Source: Aphanomyces cochlioides
Lineage: Eukaryota; Oomycota; Saprolegniomycetes; Saprolegniales; Verrucalvaceae
Length of the DNA stretch: 64,000 bases
Direction: 5' to 3'
NCBI GenBank assembly: GCA_019828595.1
Contig: JAHQRK010000004.1
Location: forward strand, 3,348,001-3,412,000
The notes beneath the pieces are model-generated. The model worked only from the letters and a program-made list of their open reading frames with translations. It was not told where the DNA came from and searched no databases. The position numbers and the translations under genes are program-made. Below, one piece after another: positions 49,875 through 58,830 of this stretch. Within the stretch, counting starts at the first letter, position 1; every line of letters starts with the position of its first letter.

Positions 49875-50012
49875 TCACACGCCCTCTTCAGCCACTCCCC
49901 GGTAATCCGGATAAGTTTTATTGTATCCGGATACTTCATACCGAAGGAATGCCGTTGATGCACGAGGAACTTCCTTGTTGAAAAAGGAGCGCTCTGGAGC
50001 CAAACCATTCAT
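49875..50012 (-). CDS. small ORF upstream of SRP19, 45 aa, unproven
   Basis: An ATG at 50012 opens 45 codons to TGA 49875-49877, ending 12 bp before the SRP19 ATG on the same strand. The peptide looks protein-like (AFLRYEVSGYNKTYPDYRGV). It may be an upstream ORF in the SRP19 leader, a short gene or chance. Both ATCCGGAT elements of this promoter fall inside it, where they read Ser-Gly or Tyr-Pro-Asp codons. Confidence 0.3.
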   Translation of the reverse strand: MNGLAPERSFFNKEVPRASTAFLRYEVSGYNKTYPDYRGVAEEGV

Positions 50013-50047
50013 TCAAGGATAAGGCGAAGGATCAACAAACCACGGCA

Positions 50048-50191
50048 TCAGATAGCGGGATGGATGAAGCGATATAAAAACGGGACACGATCGACACGTG
50101 TGGGTGTGTAGTTTATGTACAGTTTGAACTTCTCATCCACATCAGCGGCGGCCGACGTTGGCCTTGGAGAGGTCGCCGGCGTCAGAGACAT
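50048..50191 (-). CDS. small ORF, 47 aa, unproven
   Basis: From ATG 50191 the frame reads MSLTPATSPRPTSAAADVDE then a basic, aromatic C-terminus (LYINYTPTRVDRVPFLYRF) to TGA 50048-50050. Codon use resembles the neighbours' and the frame extends open upstream, so it may be the last exon of a short gene. No family recognised. It lies between SRP19 and the unknown anchored protein. Confidence 0.3.
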   Translation of the reverse strand: MSLTPATSPRPTSAAADVDEKFKLYINYTPTRVDRVPFLYRFIHPAI

Positions 50192-50317
50192 GCTGGGGGC
50201 ATTGCTGATACGTTGTCGGCGGGCTGGACACCAGCGAGATTGAGGGAGCTTAAGTCCGGGAATACATATATGCAGAGGTTCATCTAAACATTAGTCTACT
50301 TGTGCTGTGCAACCAAT

Positions 50318-51248
50318 TCACTCTTCCGTCAGACCCATGTTGACTTCGCCACCGAAAATGGATCCCGCAGCAGCAAATCGTTCGGCTTGAACGCGTTGCA
50401 ATTCAGCCATACGAGTCAGGAAAGCAGGTTCTTGTTGGTATTTCATCATAGCGGCTTGCAAGACTTCTCGTGACAGACCATGGTGTTGGTGAATATCGTT
50501 CGAGAGTTGGTCAGCCTTCTTCACGTATCGCTGGTTGATAGCTTCTTCCTTGTCAACTGGATCAAGCAGTTTGACTTCTTGGCAAACTTCTTCCATGGCA
50601 ACATTCAAAGATTCCATAGTTTCTTCCATGATGCTCAAGAATTTTTCCAAAGTTAAGTCTTCGGGGATTTCCACATCCAAACTTCCGGCGCCTGTGATGA
50701 GGTTGTGCAATTCACGCAACTTGCGCAACTCAGCGTGGACTTCAGGGTCTTCAATCGACTCGTAGTAATCCGAGGCGACAGTCACATCCTGTTCAGTCGT
50801 GTTGTACTTGGAGTAGACTTGGGATTCGATAGCCTTCATTGCTTCTTCGAATTGGCCCATCAAATAGGCAGCCAATTGATCTTCGGGGAGTCGGCGACCG
50901 CTTTGGGCACTTTCTTGACGGATCTTTTGTTCAATGGCGGCCAAAGACATGACCACTTGGCCCATTTGGGTCGAGATTACACCGAGGATAGCCAAGAGTT
51001 GATCCTTAGGGAGAGAAGGGACAGCGGCATTGGAGCTAGCGGCCTTCGATTCCTCCGCACCTTGCTCAGCAGATTCCTTCGATGCCGACGAGCTCTTGGA
51101 CGTCTGAAGAAGTCCCAGTCAATTATACAACCATGAGTGCGAGTATACGTACAGATTGAGACGATTTGGATTGGTAGATGAAGAAGATCGCGGCAAGCAC
51201 GGATGCAGCAATTGCACCGATGACAAGTGGCTTGGACAAGTACGACAT
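50318..51248 (-). CDS. unknown single-pass membrane protein with helical body, 2 exons, 293 aa
   Basis: Exons 51248-51153 and 51103-50318 with a 49-nt intron. The N-terminus is a short anchor (KPLVIGAIAASVLAAIFFIY) followed by a Ser/Lys/Glu-rich linker and then an all-helical domain (LLAILGVISTQMGQVVMSLA, DPEVHAELRKLRELHNLI, EKFLSIMEETMESLNVAMEE). The helical part is likely cytosolic and could form coiled coils. I do not recognise the family. An ER or outer mitochondrial membrane location with the N-terminus as anchor is inferred. An upstream in-frame ATG at 51323 would put 25 polar residues before the anchor; 51248 is preferred because the anchor then lies near the N-terminus. Confidence 0.65.
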
Positions 51249-51834
51249 TGTGCCCTGTTCGTGTGGAAATGGAACTGACAGACGCCACTCACTTGGTGTC
51301 ACAGTCGTATACCAACCAGCCAACGAATTATATTGTCCGCCACATCTCTCAATAAGGTCAAAATGTCACTAAAACCAGGTAATTTGTATATTTAAATTGA
51401 GATTTGTTTGAATGAGTCGTTCAAACGAGGTATTTTTTACCGCTCGAGTTTTCCGATTGTCCGGATATGAGGAGAATTCCGAGTGTCTCTTTCGGTCTGT
51501 GATTGGGTTGCATAGGCAACGGCGGTGGCTCCATGGAAGGGAAAGGAAGAGAGGTCTCTGCAAGTATAATGCAAACCAGACACTTGACAGGAAGAAGATC
51601 ACTCGCCCAGCGTCATGCGTTGTCTGATTTGTGAGTCAGATTGTGAGTTTGGGAGAGATTCCTGTGGCGGTTCGATACCTTGTGGAGAAGATCTGTATGC
51701 CAAATCAAGCTGATCTTGTCCATATGCTCTTCTGTCACCATACAAAGAAGAAATCATGTCGTCCACGCTCCTTGGAGGCTCATTCGCTTTGGGTGATCAT
51801 GGAACATTTTGACCAATAAAATGGATATTTGGAT
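51249..51834. other. intergenic gap with possible coding remnants
   Basis: It holds the promoters of the unknown anchored protein (minus) and ERCC1 (plus). TCCGGATA occurs at 51461-51468. A plus-strand frame ending at TAA 51817-51819 (RYLVEKICMPNQADLVHMLF then RSLEAHSLWVIMEHFDQ) looks protein-like but has no ATG near its start. It could be the last exon of a small gene. Another plus frame from 51615 (MRCLICESDCEFGRDSC) is cysteine-rich. Neither can be joined with confidence. Confidence 0.35.
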
Positions 51835-52714
51835 ATGAGCACTCCGTCAGAAGAGGCGCGAAGCAAAGTCGATTCGCGCAATGAAGTCCAAAGCGGGTTC
51901 AACGACGAAACGCCGCGCTATTTATCGCGTGCTGATGCATTCAATAGCATCTTCCAAGGTGTTGGCATTCCTGCAGCGCCAACTACTGCCCAAACGGAAA
52001 AGCTCGTCAAGGCAACTGCTGGAACAATGGTCGTCCTTGTTCATCCCAGCCAGAGCGGCAATCCCATGCTCCAACACATGCACAATGTGCTTCCGGAAAT
52101 CAATGCAGATATTTCAGCAGACTACATGATGGGCGACGCTTGTGCTGCTTGCTTTGTGTCCGTTCGATACCACATGCTGCATCCAGACTACCTCAAAAAC
52201 AAACTGTCTCGAGTTTCCAAGGTTCGAGTCCAAGTCCTCGTATGCCACGTCGATGTTCCGGACAATGAGTCAGCGCTAAAGGACATCAATCGCGAGGCAT
52301 TGCACGCTGGATACACTCTTCTCCTTGCATGGAGTTGGAAAGGTGCACAAAGTCGCTGAGCGCAAGATTGATCGCGATCTATCTTGTAGAAGCAGCCCGG
52401 TACATCGAGACTCTCAAAGTGTACGAGAACAAGTCGGCTTCATTGATCAAGGAGAAGATAGACAACGACTTCAACTCTCAGATGAATGACGTGCTGACAA
52501 CTGTCCGATCCATCAACAAGACTGACGGTAGTAAATGTCCATTCTCGGCTTTTGGCTCATACGGTTGCCTGTAGTCTTGACGCTGTCAAGTGCATTTGGA
52601 TCTGTGAGACGTATAATGAACGCGACAGAGGAAGAATTGGCGTTGTGTCCCGGTATAGGTGGGAAGAAGGTTCAAAAACTACTCGAAACATTCAATCAAC
52701 CATTCCAGAATTGA
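51835..52714 (+). CDS. ERCC1: DNA excision repair protein ERCC1, 3 exons, 261 aa
   Basis: Exons 51835-52342, 52390-52527 and 52575-52714; both introns are 47 nt, phases fit. The central domain matches ERCC1: GNPMLQHMHNVLPEINADIS, CFVSVRYHMLHPDYL, VQVLVCHVDVPDNESALKDI, LLLAWSWKEAARYIETLKVY and TTVRSINKTD. The C-terminus is the double helix-hairpin-helix (EEELALCPGIGGKKVQKLLE). ERCC1 has no active site; it pairs with XPF (Rad1) to cut 5' of lesions in nucleotide excision repair and crosslink repair, and the HhH domain mediates the pairing. The frame stays open a few codons upstream, but only with non-ATG codons. It ends 60 bp from the convergent Sec66-like stop. Confidence 0.95.
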
Positions 52715-52774
52715 TGAGACGATCCACGTCGATTAAACTTGACAAATGGAACGATTTCTAAGGTCTACTCAATT

Positions 52775-53377
52775 CTACTTTCGCTTGCGCAAATCGGCAT
52801 TCAATTGAGCTGCCATTTGAGCTTGTTTCGAGGCTTGTTGTTTGGCATCTGCTTCTGCTTGTCGCTTCTTTTGTTCGGCGAGCTCTTCTTGCTCTGACAT
52901 GTGATTGATAAATTGGACTGCTTGTGCAAAAATACTCTCGCCCCAGTTTTCTTCGGGTTGGAGTGCTTGAGCTTCTTCTCGCACCTCCTTGATTTCTTCG
53001 CCGATCATTTCTTCCGCCAACTTGAAGCTCATGTACGATCCGTCTTTGATCAAATCATTTGTCTTTAGCCGGTGCATTCCTTGAGCTTCTGTTTGTATTC
53101 TGCGGATCAATGGGATGTCTGCCACAGCACGACGAAAGAGCGCCGAGCACAACGTCTTTAAATCTTCTTCAGTCAAATTTTCGGGTGCTTTTTCTTTCAA
53201 AGCGCGGTACTCTTCAATTTGTGGTGGGAGTGTGAAATCAAACCCATTGATCATTTCTTCAAGCATATCATCACCTTCAGCGCCCTTCTTTGGCCGCATG
53301 GCAGACACAGCGGTATACACCAAGAACAAAGAGAACAAGAGGACTGCAAGGGCGACCCATTCCACTGCACTGACCAT
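52775..53377 (-). CDS. SEC66: Sec66-type ER translocation subunit, 200 aa
   Basis: Single exon from ATG 53377. An N-terminal membrane segment (WVALAVLLFSLFLVYTAVSA) is followed by the Sec66 domain: LKTLCSALFRRAVADIPLIR, SYMSFKLAEEMIGEEIKEVR and LQPEENWGESIFAQAVQFI. The C-terminus is a Gln/Ala/Lys-rich helix. In fungi Sec66 (Sec71) is part of the Sec63 complex for post-translational import into the ER. The family is sparse outside fungi, but oomycetes keep it. The length matches fungal Sec66 (about 206 aa). Together with SRP19 it gives this stretch two ER-targeting genes, probably by chance. Confidence 0.85.
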   Translation of the reverse strand: MVSAVEWVALAVLLFSLFLVYTAVSAMRPKKGAEGDDMLEEMINGFDFTLPPQIEEYRALKEKAPENLTEEDLKTLCSALFRRAVADIPLIRRIQTEAQGMHRLKTNDLIKDGSYMSFKLAEEMIGEEIKEVREEAQALQPEENWGESIFAQAVQFINHMSEQEELAEQKKRQAEADAKQQASKQAQMAAQLNADLRKRK

Positions 53378-53631
53378 GATTTCCACCTACGCGTCGGCCT
53401 TTCCTTCTTCGATTCCTGTCGATTTCAGAAAAATGGCTTGTTGTCATGTCCAAGATGAAAACTAACTTACATAATGTATGGTATAACTTATCCAATATAA
53501 TTTTATTGGCCAATGATATCCCACCACTTGGCTGCATTTACTCTAACATGAAATATTCCTAAATATTGATTATCAGAGGACTACCTATCAAATCTCAGCG
53601 TATCTTTTGGAAGTTCAAAAAGACAGATAGC

Positions 53632-54732
53632 ATGGCGCATCGAGATCTCACCCAGAGGTTCCGCGAGCAAAGGCGCCTTGCGAACCGAAGACATCCACTT
53701 CGAATTCAGACAAAGAGGGGTGTGGGGTACTCTCCGTCCGTCCCGAGATGGCTCGCTCCCCAGGTAAGTTTATCGTGAAGACAATGAGATGGACAACCTG
53801 AAGCAGGAAAAGGAACATTTTCTGATGAACGCCGATCTCGGAGCATCAAGAGCGTATGGAGATTCAAAGCCAGAATGGACAGAGCTGCTAAACAACATAA
53901 ATGAGCTTGTACGGCAGCTTGAACTCAAGAGTGCTCAAAATTTCGATGCTAAGACTAAAACGCTTTTTGTAGTGGACTTTCTGCAGAAAATACACACTCG
54001 CCGATTGATGGTTCGCTTCGACGAGTCCGAAGCACAGCATGATCATGATATTGATATTGCGACGCGAGAAATTTTAAACCTCTTCCGCCAATCTGAAAAT
54101 GCATTGAACAAAATATCCTCAGGCTCATCCAAAACCTCAGTGGCAGACCGACAAATCCGAATGAATATCCAACGATCACTAGCATCCAAATTGCAGGAGA
54201 TGTCAAGTCGTTTCAGGAGAACTCAGCGGGAATTTATGAACACATTGAAGGACCAGCAACATAAATTCGATTCTTTCTACCTTGAAGACGGCTTGGATGT
54301 ACAGGAAGATCTCAGTTATCATAGTTTATTTTGTACGTAGAGGAAGAGCAGTTGTACTGGAGATGCAGCGGATCAGCTTGCAATGCTATCCGATGAGAGT
54401 TATTCCATTCAAGCCCGTGAGAAGGAAATTCAGAGGATTGCCAAGTCAATTGTCGATTTGTCTATGGTGTTTAAAGAAGTTGCCAACATGGTTATTGATC
54501 AAGGCACAGTCGTGGATTGCATTGACTACAATATGACCTTGGTAAGAGTGATCCAAATGGATGGTCCTGAAAGGGTGAATAGGTGGTCTCCAGGATGGAG
54601 TCTGGCTTGAGAGAGCTCCATCGAGCAGAAAAATACCAGAGCTATTCGCGTTCAACTAGATGCATTCACATTCTACTCGCCTTAATTGCTTTCTTTCTCT
54701 GTGTGCTCGTACTAAAGCACTCGGGGCGATAG
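53632..54732 (+). CDS. STX16: syntaxin-16/Tlg2-type Qa-SNARE, 4 exons, 325 aa
   Basis: Exons 53632-53763, 53804-54298, 54341-54541 and 54583-54732; introns are 40-42 nt. The 42-nt intron between exons 2 and 3 is in-frame except for its stop codon, so it was placed by phase and family alignment. The N-terminus MAHRDLTQRFREQRRLAN matches the family start that binds Vps45. An Habc domain follows (HDIDIATREILNLFRQSENA, SLASKLQEMSSRFRRTQREF), then the SNARE helix with the zero-layer glutamine (QAREKEIQRIAKSIVDL...FKEVANMVIDQGTVVDCIDY). A C-terminal anchor (LLALIAFFLCVLVL) ends the chain. It mediates endosome-to-TGN fusion. The length is identical to human STX16. The stop is 55 bp from the convergent reductase. 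Confidence 0.94.
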
Positions 54733-54787
54733 ATTGGAATGGTAATACCACGGTAAACTTGAACCAATTAACTTCAACTCGTGTTCT

Positions 54788-55589
54788 CTAAACAACAGAA
54801 CCACCATTTGCACGAATGTTTTGTCCATTCACCCAAGAAGAGTCGGGACCAGCCACAAACGCGACAACATTGGCAATTTCTTCAGGCTCTCCGACGCGAC
54901 CCAATGGATTCACACTTGTGATCGCGTTTACAACGGCTTCGGACTTGCCTTCGTAAAAGAGCTCAGTATTGGTAGGTCCAGGAGACACCGTATTCACAGT
55001 AATTCCACGCTTACCAAGATCGCGGGCCAACACACGGGAAAGCTGCTCAATGGCACCTTTTGTTGTCACATAGAGTGTGTAGTTTGGCGTGATGGAGCTG
55101 GTGGCTGTCAATGAGGACGAGATAAAAATGACTCGAGAGCCTGGTTGAAAGGTAGGGGACAACAACTGAGTCAAAAACAACGGCCCCTTGACATTGATGC
55201 CGATGGATTGGTTGAAAGCCTCTGTCGCATAGCTCATCAGTAAACTAAGATGCGCAATGTTGTGTACCTTCGGTGATTTGATCAAGAGTGACATTGTTCA
55301 GGATACCCGCATTCAAAACAACGATGTCGACCTTACCAAATGCGTCGAGAGATTGCTGTACCAGTAACTTACATTCGTCGTAGCTACTCACATCGGCTTT
55401 GATAGCAATTGCATGTTGGCCGTGAGTCGCCTTGGAGTTGATATCTTGGACGACTGACTCGGCGTGAGTGGAATTCGAAGCATAGTTGACTATGACGGAT
55501 GCACCATCTTTAGCAAGTCGCTGAGCAATTGCTTTCCCAATTCCTCTCGATGCACCGGTGATAAGAGCAACTTTTCCGATCAAACTCAT
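54788..55589 (-). CDS. short-chain dehydrogenase/reductase (classical SDR), 2 exons, 251 aa
   Basis: Exons 55589-55268 and 55221-54788 with a 46-nt intron. The Rossmann core is intact: ALITGASRGIGKAIAQRLA (TGxxxGIG cofactor motif), a D-V segment after strand 4 (IKADVSS), VVLNAGI (NAG), catalytic Ser in FISSSLT and Tyr/Lys in YTLYVTTKGAIEQ (YxxxK), then VSPGPTNTELF. The C-terminus is typical (WVNGQNIRANGG). Closest families are 3-oxoacyl-ACP reductase and glucose/polyol dehydrogenase types with NADP(H); the basic residue after the glycine motif suits NADPH. No targeting signal is seen, so cytosolic. The substrate cannot be told from sequence alone. Confidence 0.9.
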
Positions 55590-55930
55590 AGCCCAGGATC
55601 TCAATCGACTTCAGTGGAAGACGGAAGACAGTTGAAAAATGATGGGCAAATTCAAAATGCCAATCACAAATTCGGACGAAAATATCATAATGAATCTTAG
55701 GTCTCAAATTTTATATCACTTTTCTGATATTTCCCGACTTCGGTCAACAACCAACACATCCTGGACAAAGCCAACGAGAAGACATTATGAAGAGAACAAG
55801 CAAGAATTTGATGGTTGCCTCAAACAAGATGTGATGGGTCCGAAGATCAAATCCCACTTGGTAGAATAGTTTGGTATTTCCGACACCTGTGCAACGAATT
55901 TAGCATCGAGCTGAATTAACATTTAATTAC
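55590..55930. other. intergenic, 5' of the reductase and 3' of CAF-1
   Basis: 341 bp without a supported gene; the open frames have random composition. It holds the reductase promoter (minus strand). Confidence 0.5.
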
Positions 55931-58421
55931 CTAAGTGGTTGTAGACTTAAGCCAAGTAGCTATTCCTTGACTCTTTGGAGGTTGCTCTACTTTGGCCACT
56001 TCCTTCGTTACTTCTAGCTCTCCCGTTGTTACTGACTGCACTAGCAATGGTGAAACAAAATTCGGTTGCTGCAAAATGCCAATTGAGTAGGCATCGAGGT
56101 CATGGACCCCTTTGGTAACGGAATAGTGCGGGCCGATAATACGAGGCACTAATTTCACGATCTTCGAAGGTCGATGGTGGAGTTCGACAACTTTTTTCTT
56201 GGTGCCTGTTGATGCTCCGTCAATTTCTTCAGCAGGTCGTTCGTCAATGTAGTCTATTTCATCTTCGTACGCCAACCATTGGTCGCCATAATCCAATCGG
56301 TCTTCTTCGTCTCCGTTTTCGTCCTCACTGTCTTTATCACTGAGACTTTCCCCGAGTTCGTCGTCATCCCATTCCAAGTCGCTTTCAACGGTATAATCCA
56401 AGGAAGACACCATTGCAAACGGTCGACGCCCTCGTCGCAAAGCACGCGATCTCTTCGAATAGGTACCCCAATACGCTGGTCGAAAATTTTCTTGGAATTG
56501 AAGCAACTTCTTCAAACCCAAAGTTGGGTGCCTTTTTCTTTGAACTGACCAACCGCTTGGATTCGGAGGATTTATTCGTGAGCCAAACTTTAGTATTGCG
56601 TGAGTTTGCGGCTGACTTGAATGTGAACCTAATCCTAACTGTTTGTCAATGGCATCCATTAGTTCTTGATTGCGAGTATGTCGAACATTGTCTTCTTCTT
56701 CCTTTGACTTTGTTTCAGACTTTTTAAGGTATGACCCCCACGTTTGGCGACGCTTGAGCAGCTCTTGATCCTCCTTTTCTTTAGCCAATTGTTCTTGTCT
56801 CTTCTTTTCTGCTTGGGCTCCTTCTTTTTCTTTTCGCTTCAACTCCTGCTCCAAGCGCTTTGCTTCCTCTTTTTCGATTTGTTGTTGAATTCTCAGCTCT
56901 TTCTCTGCTGCCTTTTGTTTCTCAACTTCCTCTTTTTTTGTAGTCTTTTGAATATCTTGTTCCATACTCAACAGCAATTTGCTGACCTTGCTTTCTTCCA
57001 CGCTTAACTTCGATTCATCAACTGAGCCTTCTTCAATCATGGAAAAAATCTTTTCCAGGGTTTTAATTGCTTGACCTGTTCGTTTACGCTGCTTTCGCAT
57101 GCGCTTAATAATTTTCACCGCTTCGTCATCAAAATAACTCTCCATCGTACCCACTTCCCAAACCCACATAGCACGGGGAGTTGTATCTTGAAACATGTGA
57201 GCCTTCTTTGGTTTTGCGCCGTATGATACTCTTTCGGCCACAGATTTAATCTCCATTTCCAGCTTGGCAACATCAAAGTATTCTACGGGATTTTCGAGCC
57301 ACGACGAGCACTTGGCGTAAACGCTTTCTGCAACAGCACTCAAACTGTCTACGCGGCCTTGCACGCTCTTTGCGACGTACATTTTGAGGCTCGAGGGAAA
57401 GACCCATGAATTTGCTGGAGTCTTTATTGCTTTGTTGAGATCTTCTCGACACTTGGAAACAACACTAGATGACAAGCCAAGTTCAATGTCGAGATAGGCG
57501 CCATACACCTCACGAAGCACTTCGTTTTTGTTTTCGTTGTGCACCAATGCCACGAAAAGGTTTTCAATTTCAGTCAGCTTCTGGTTGTAGGTATCCAACT
57601 TCTGTTGCTGACTGGAGCTGAGCGGTGGTTTCGTGGGAACAGCGGGGACTTTCTGAACAACACTCTCGGACTTTGGCTTCTTCCTTGCGGGTTGTTTAAC
57701 ATCTTCATGGCCAATATTTTCAGCGGCAAGATTTCTCGGTTTTCTTTCCCTTTTGGACCTTTTCATTGTGTCTGACACAATTCCAGCTTTTGTTGACTCT
57801 TCGTCTTCGTCTTCAATAACGATAACATCATTTGACTCTTCTACTACTTTCTCTGGGTCATTCTGATTTTTGTTGGACCCCAAGCGTTCGTCTGCCTTGT
57901 CGCCTTTGCTTGTATCATGGACATCGGTTGGCAAATTTGAAGCTTTCCGCTTGTGGCTCGAGATACCCTTCTTGATTTCGTTTTGCATAGCGTCACTGTT
58001 AACCACCATTGATTCAAAATTGTTTTCGGAGTTTCCACTCTTAGTGGAAGTGTCGACTGGTTGCGGTTGCTTACTTGATTCGGTAACAGAGGCATTCTCT
58101 TTACTAATGCCACCAACTTTGTGATCCTTTTTGATGACCTCCTTATGTTGTGTGGTAGAAGCAGCTGCTTCTTTCATGCTGGCAGCATTCTTCGTCTTCT
58201 TCGCGGGCGGCAATACTGACGATGTCTTGTTCGGCTTTGCTGGACTTGGGCTTGTCGATTTCACTGCCTTAAGTCCGGCACTTGGCTCCACAGAGGCAGG
58301 ATTTGTGCTTGCGCATCTACTGACAGGAGAAAAGAATGAAGCAATGCTAACTTGCTTCTTTTTCTAGACAAAACATCAAACCCATCATAAAGCTAGTAGC
58401 GGGTACCTCAGGCGTCGCCAT
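55931..58421 (-). CDS. CHAF1A: chromatin assembly factor 1 large subunit (CAF-1 p150/CHAF1A), 2 exons, 815 aa
   Basis: A 15-nt first coding exon (58421-58407, MATPE) is followed by a 43-nt intron and exon 2 (58363-55931). Right after the junction is a PIP box for PCNA (QVSIASFF) in KKKQVSIASFF. A long polar region with a KEKE-type charged helix follows (RLEQELKRKEKEGAQAEKK, the KER region). Then come RRQTWGSYLKKSE and the conserved core LLQFQENFRPAYWGTYSKRS, the acidic block DLEWDDDELGESLSD (ED region) and a C-terminal winged-helix-like end (VPRIIGPHYSVTK). CAF-1 deposits H3-H4 behind the replication fork. The start was chosen because the PIP box sits at the extreme N-terminus in this family. 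Confidence 0.92.
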
Positions 58422-58830
58422 TCCGTCTAATTTTGCCGCCTTGAGAGGACGAATAGAAATTGTCCAATGAATTGAGATCTGATTGGTAATAAATTATATG
58501 GCGCGCAATTATTCATTGGCTCATTCTATGAAATTGGGCTTGACATCCAGCATTAATTGAGTCAGTATCATTAACCTCCACGAATAAAAGGTAATCCAGT
58601 TGTCGTCAAATGCTGCTACAGGGTATATGTGGCTGATTTCTGAAGGAAGGACACTGTGCTAATGATTCAAACTTTTTTTCAGGTTAGTTAACAAAAAAAT
58701 GTATCACAAATGAGGTTCCAATCTCTCCAATTGAGGAAACGCTGATTGTTCATGGCGTTTGCAAAGTAAACACGAAATTTCGGTCAACAAATTACTGCAG
58801 TAAATCAAGCTTGTTCAGGATGGTAAAACA
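58422..58830. promoter_or_regulatory. CAF-1 upstream region with an E2F-like site and CCAAT boxes
   Basis: About 80 bp upstream of the CAF-1 ATG the minus strand reads TTGCGCGCCA (58499-58508 on plus as TGGCGCGCAA), close to the E2F consensus TTTSGCGC. CCAAT or ATTGG occurs nearby at about 58464, 58482 and 58515. E2F control would fit an S-phase gene such as CAF-1; this is inference. No gene is seen in the remaining 300 bp, which also contain the 3' end of the Tudor gene. Confidence 0.35.

Noticed and set aside
50100..50318. tRNA or snRNA gene in the GC-richer gap
   Set aside because: No cloverleaf arms, A/B boxes or snRNA motifs could be recognised by eye; a tRNAscan or Infernal run would decide.
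54299..54340. In-frame stop in syntaxin-16 as a sign of a pseudogene
   Set aside because: A 42-nt GT..AG intron removes the TAG in phase and restores the full 325-residue length.
58519..58535. GCTCATTCTATGAAATT as an oomycete initiator (GCTCATTYYNCAWTTT)
   Set aside because: It is only a partial match and lies on the strand opposite to both neighbouring genes.
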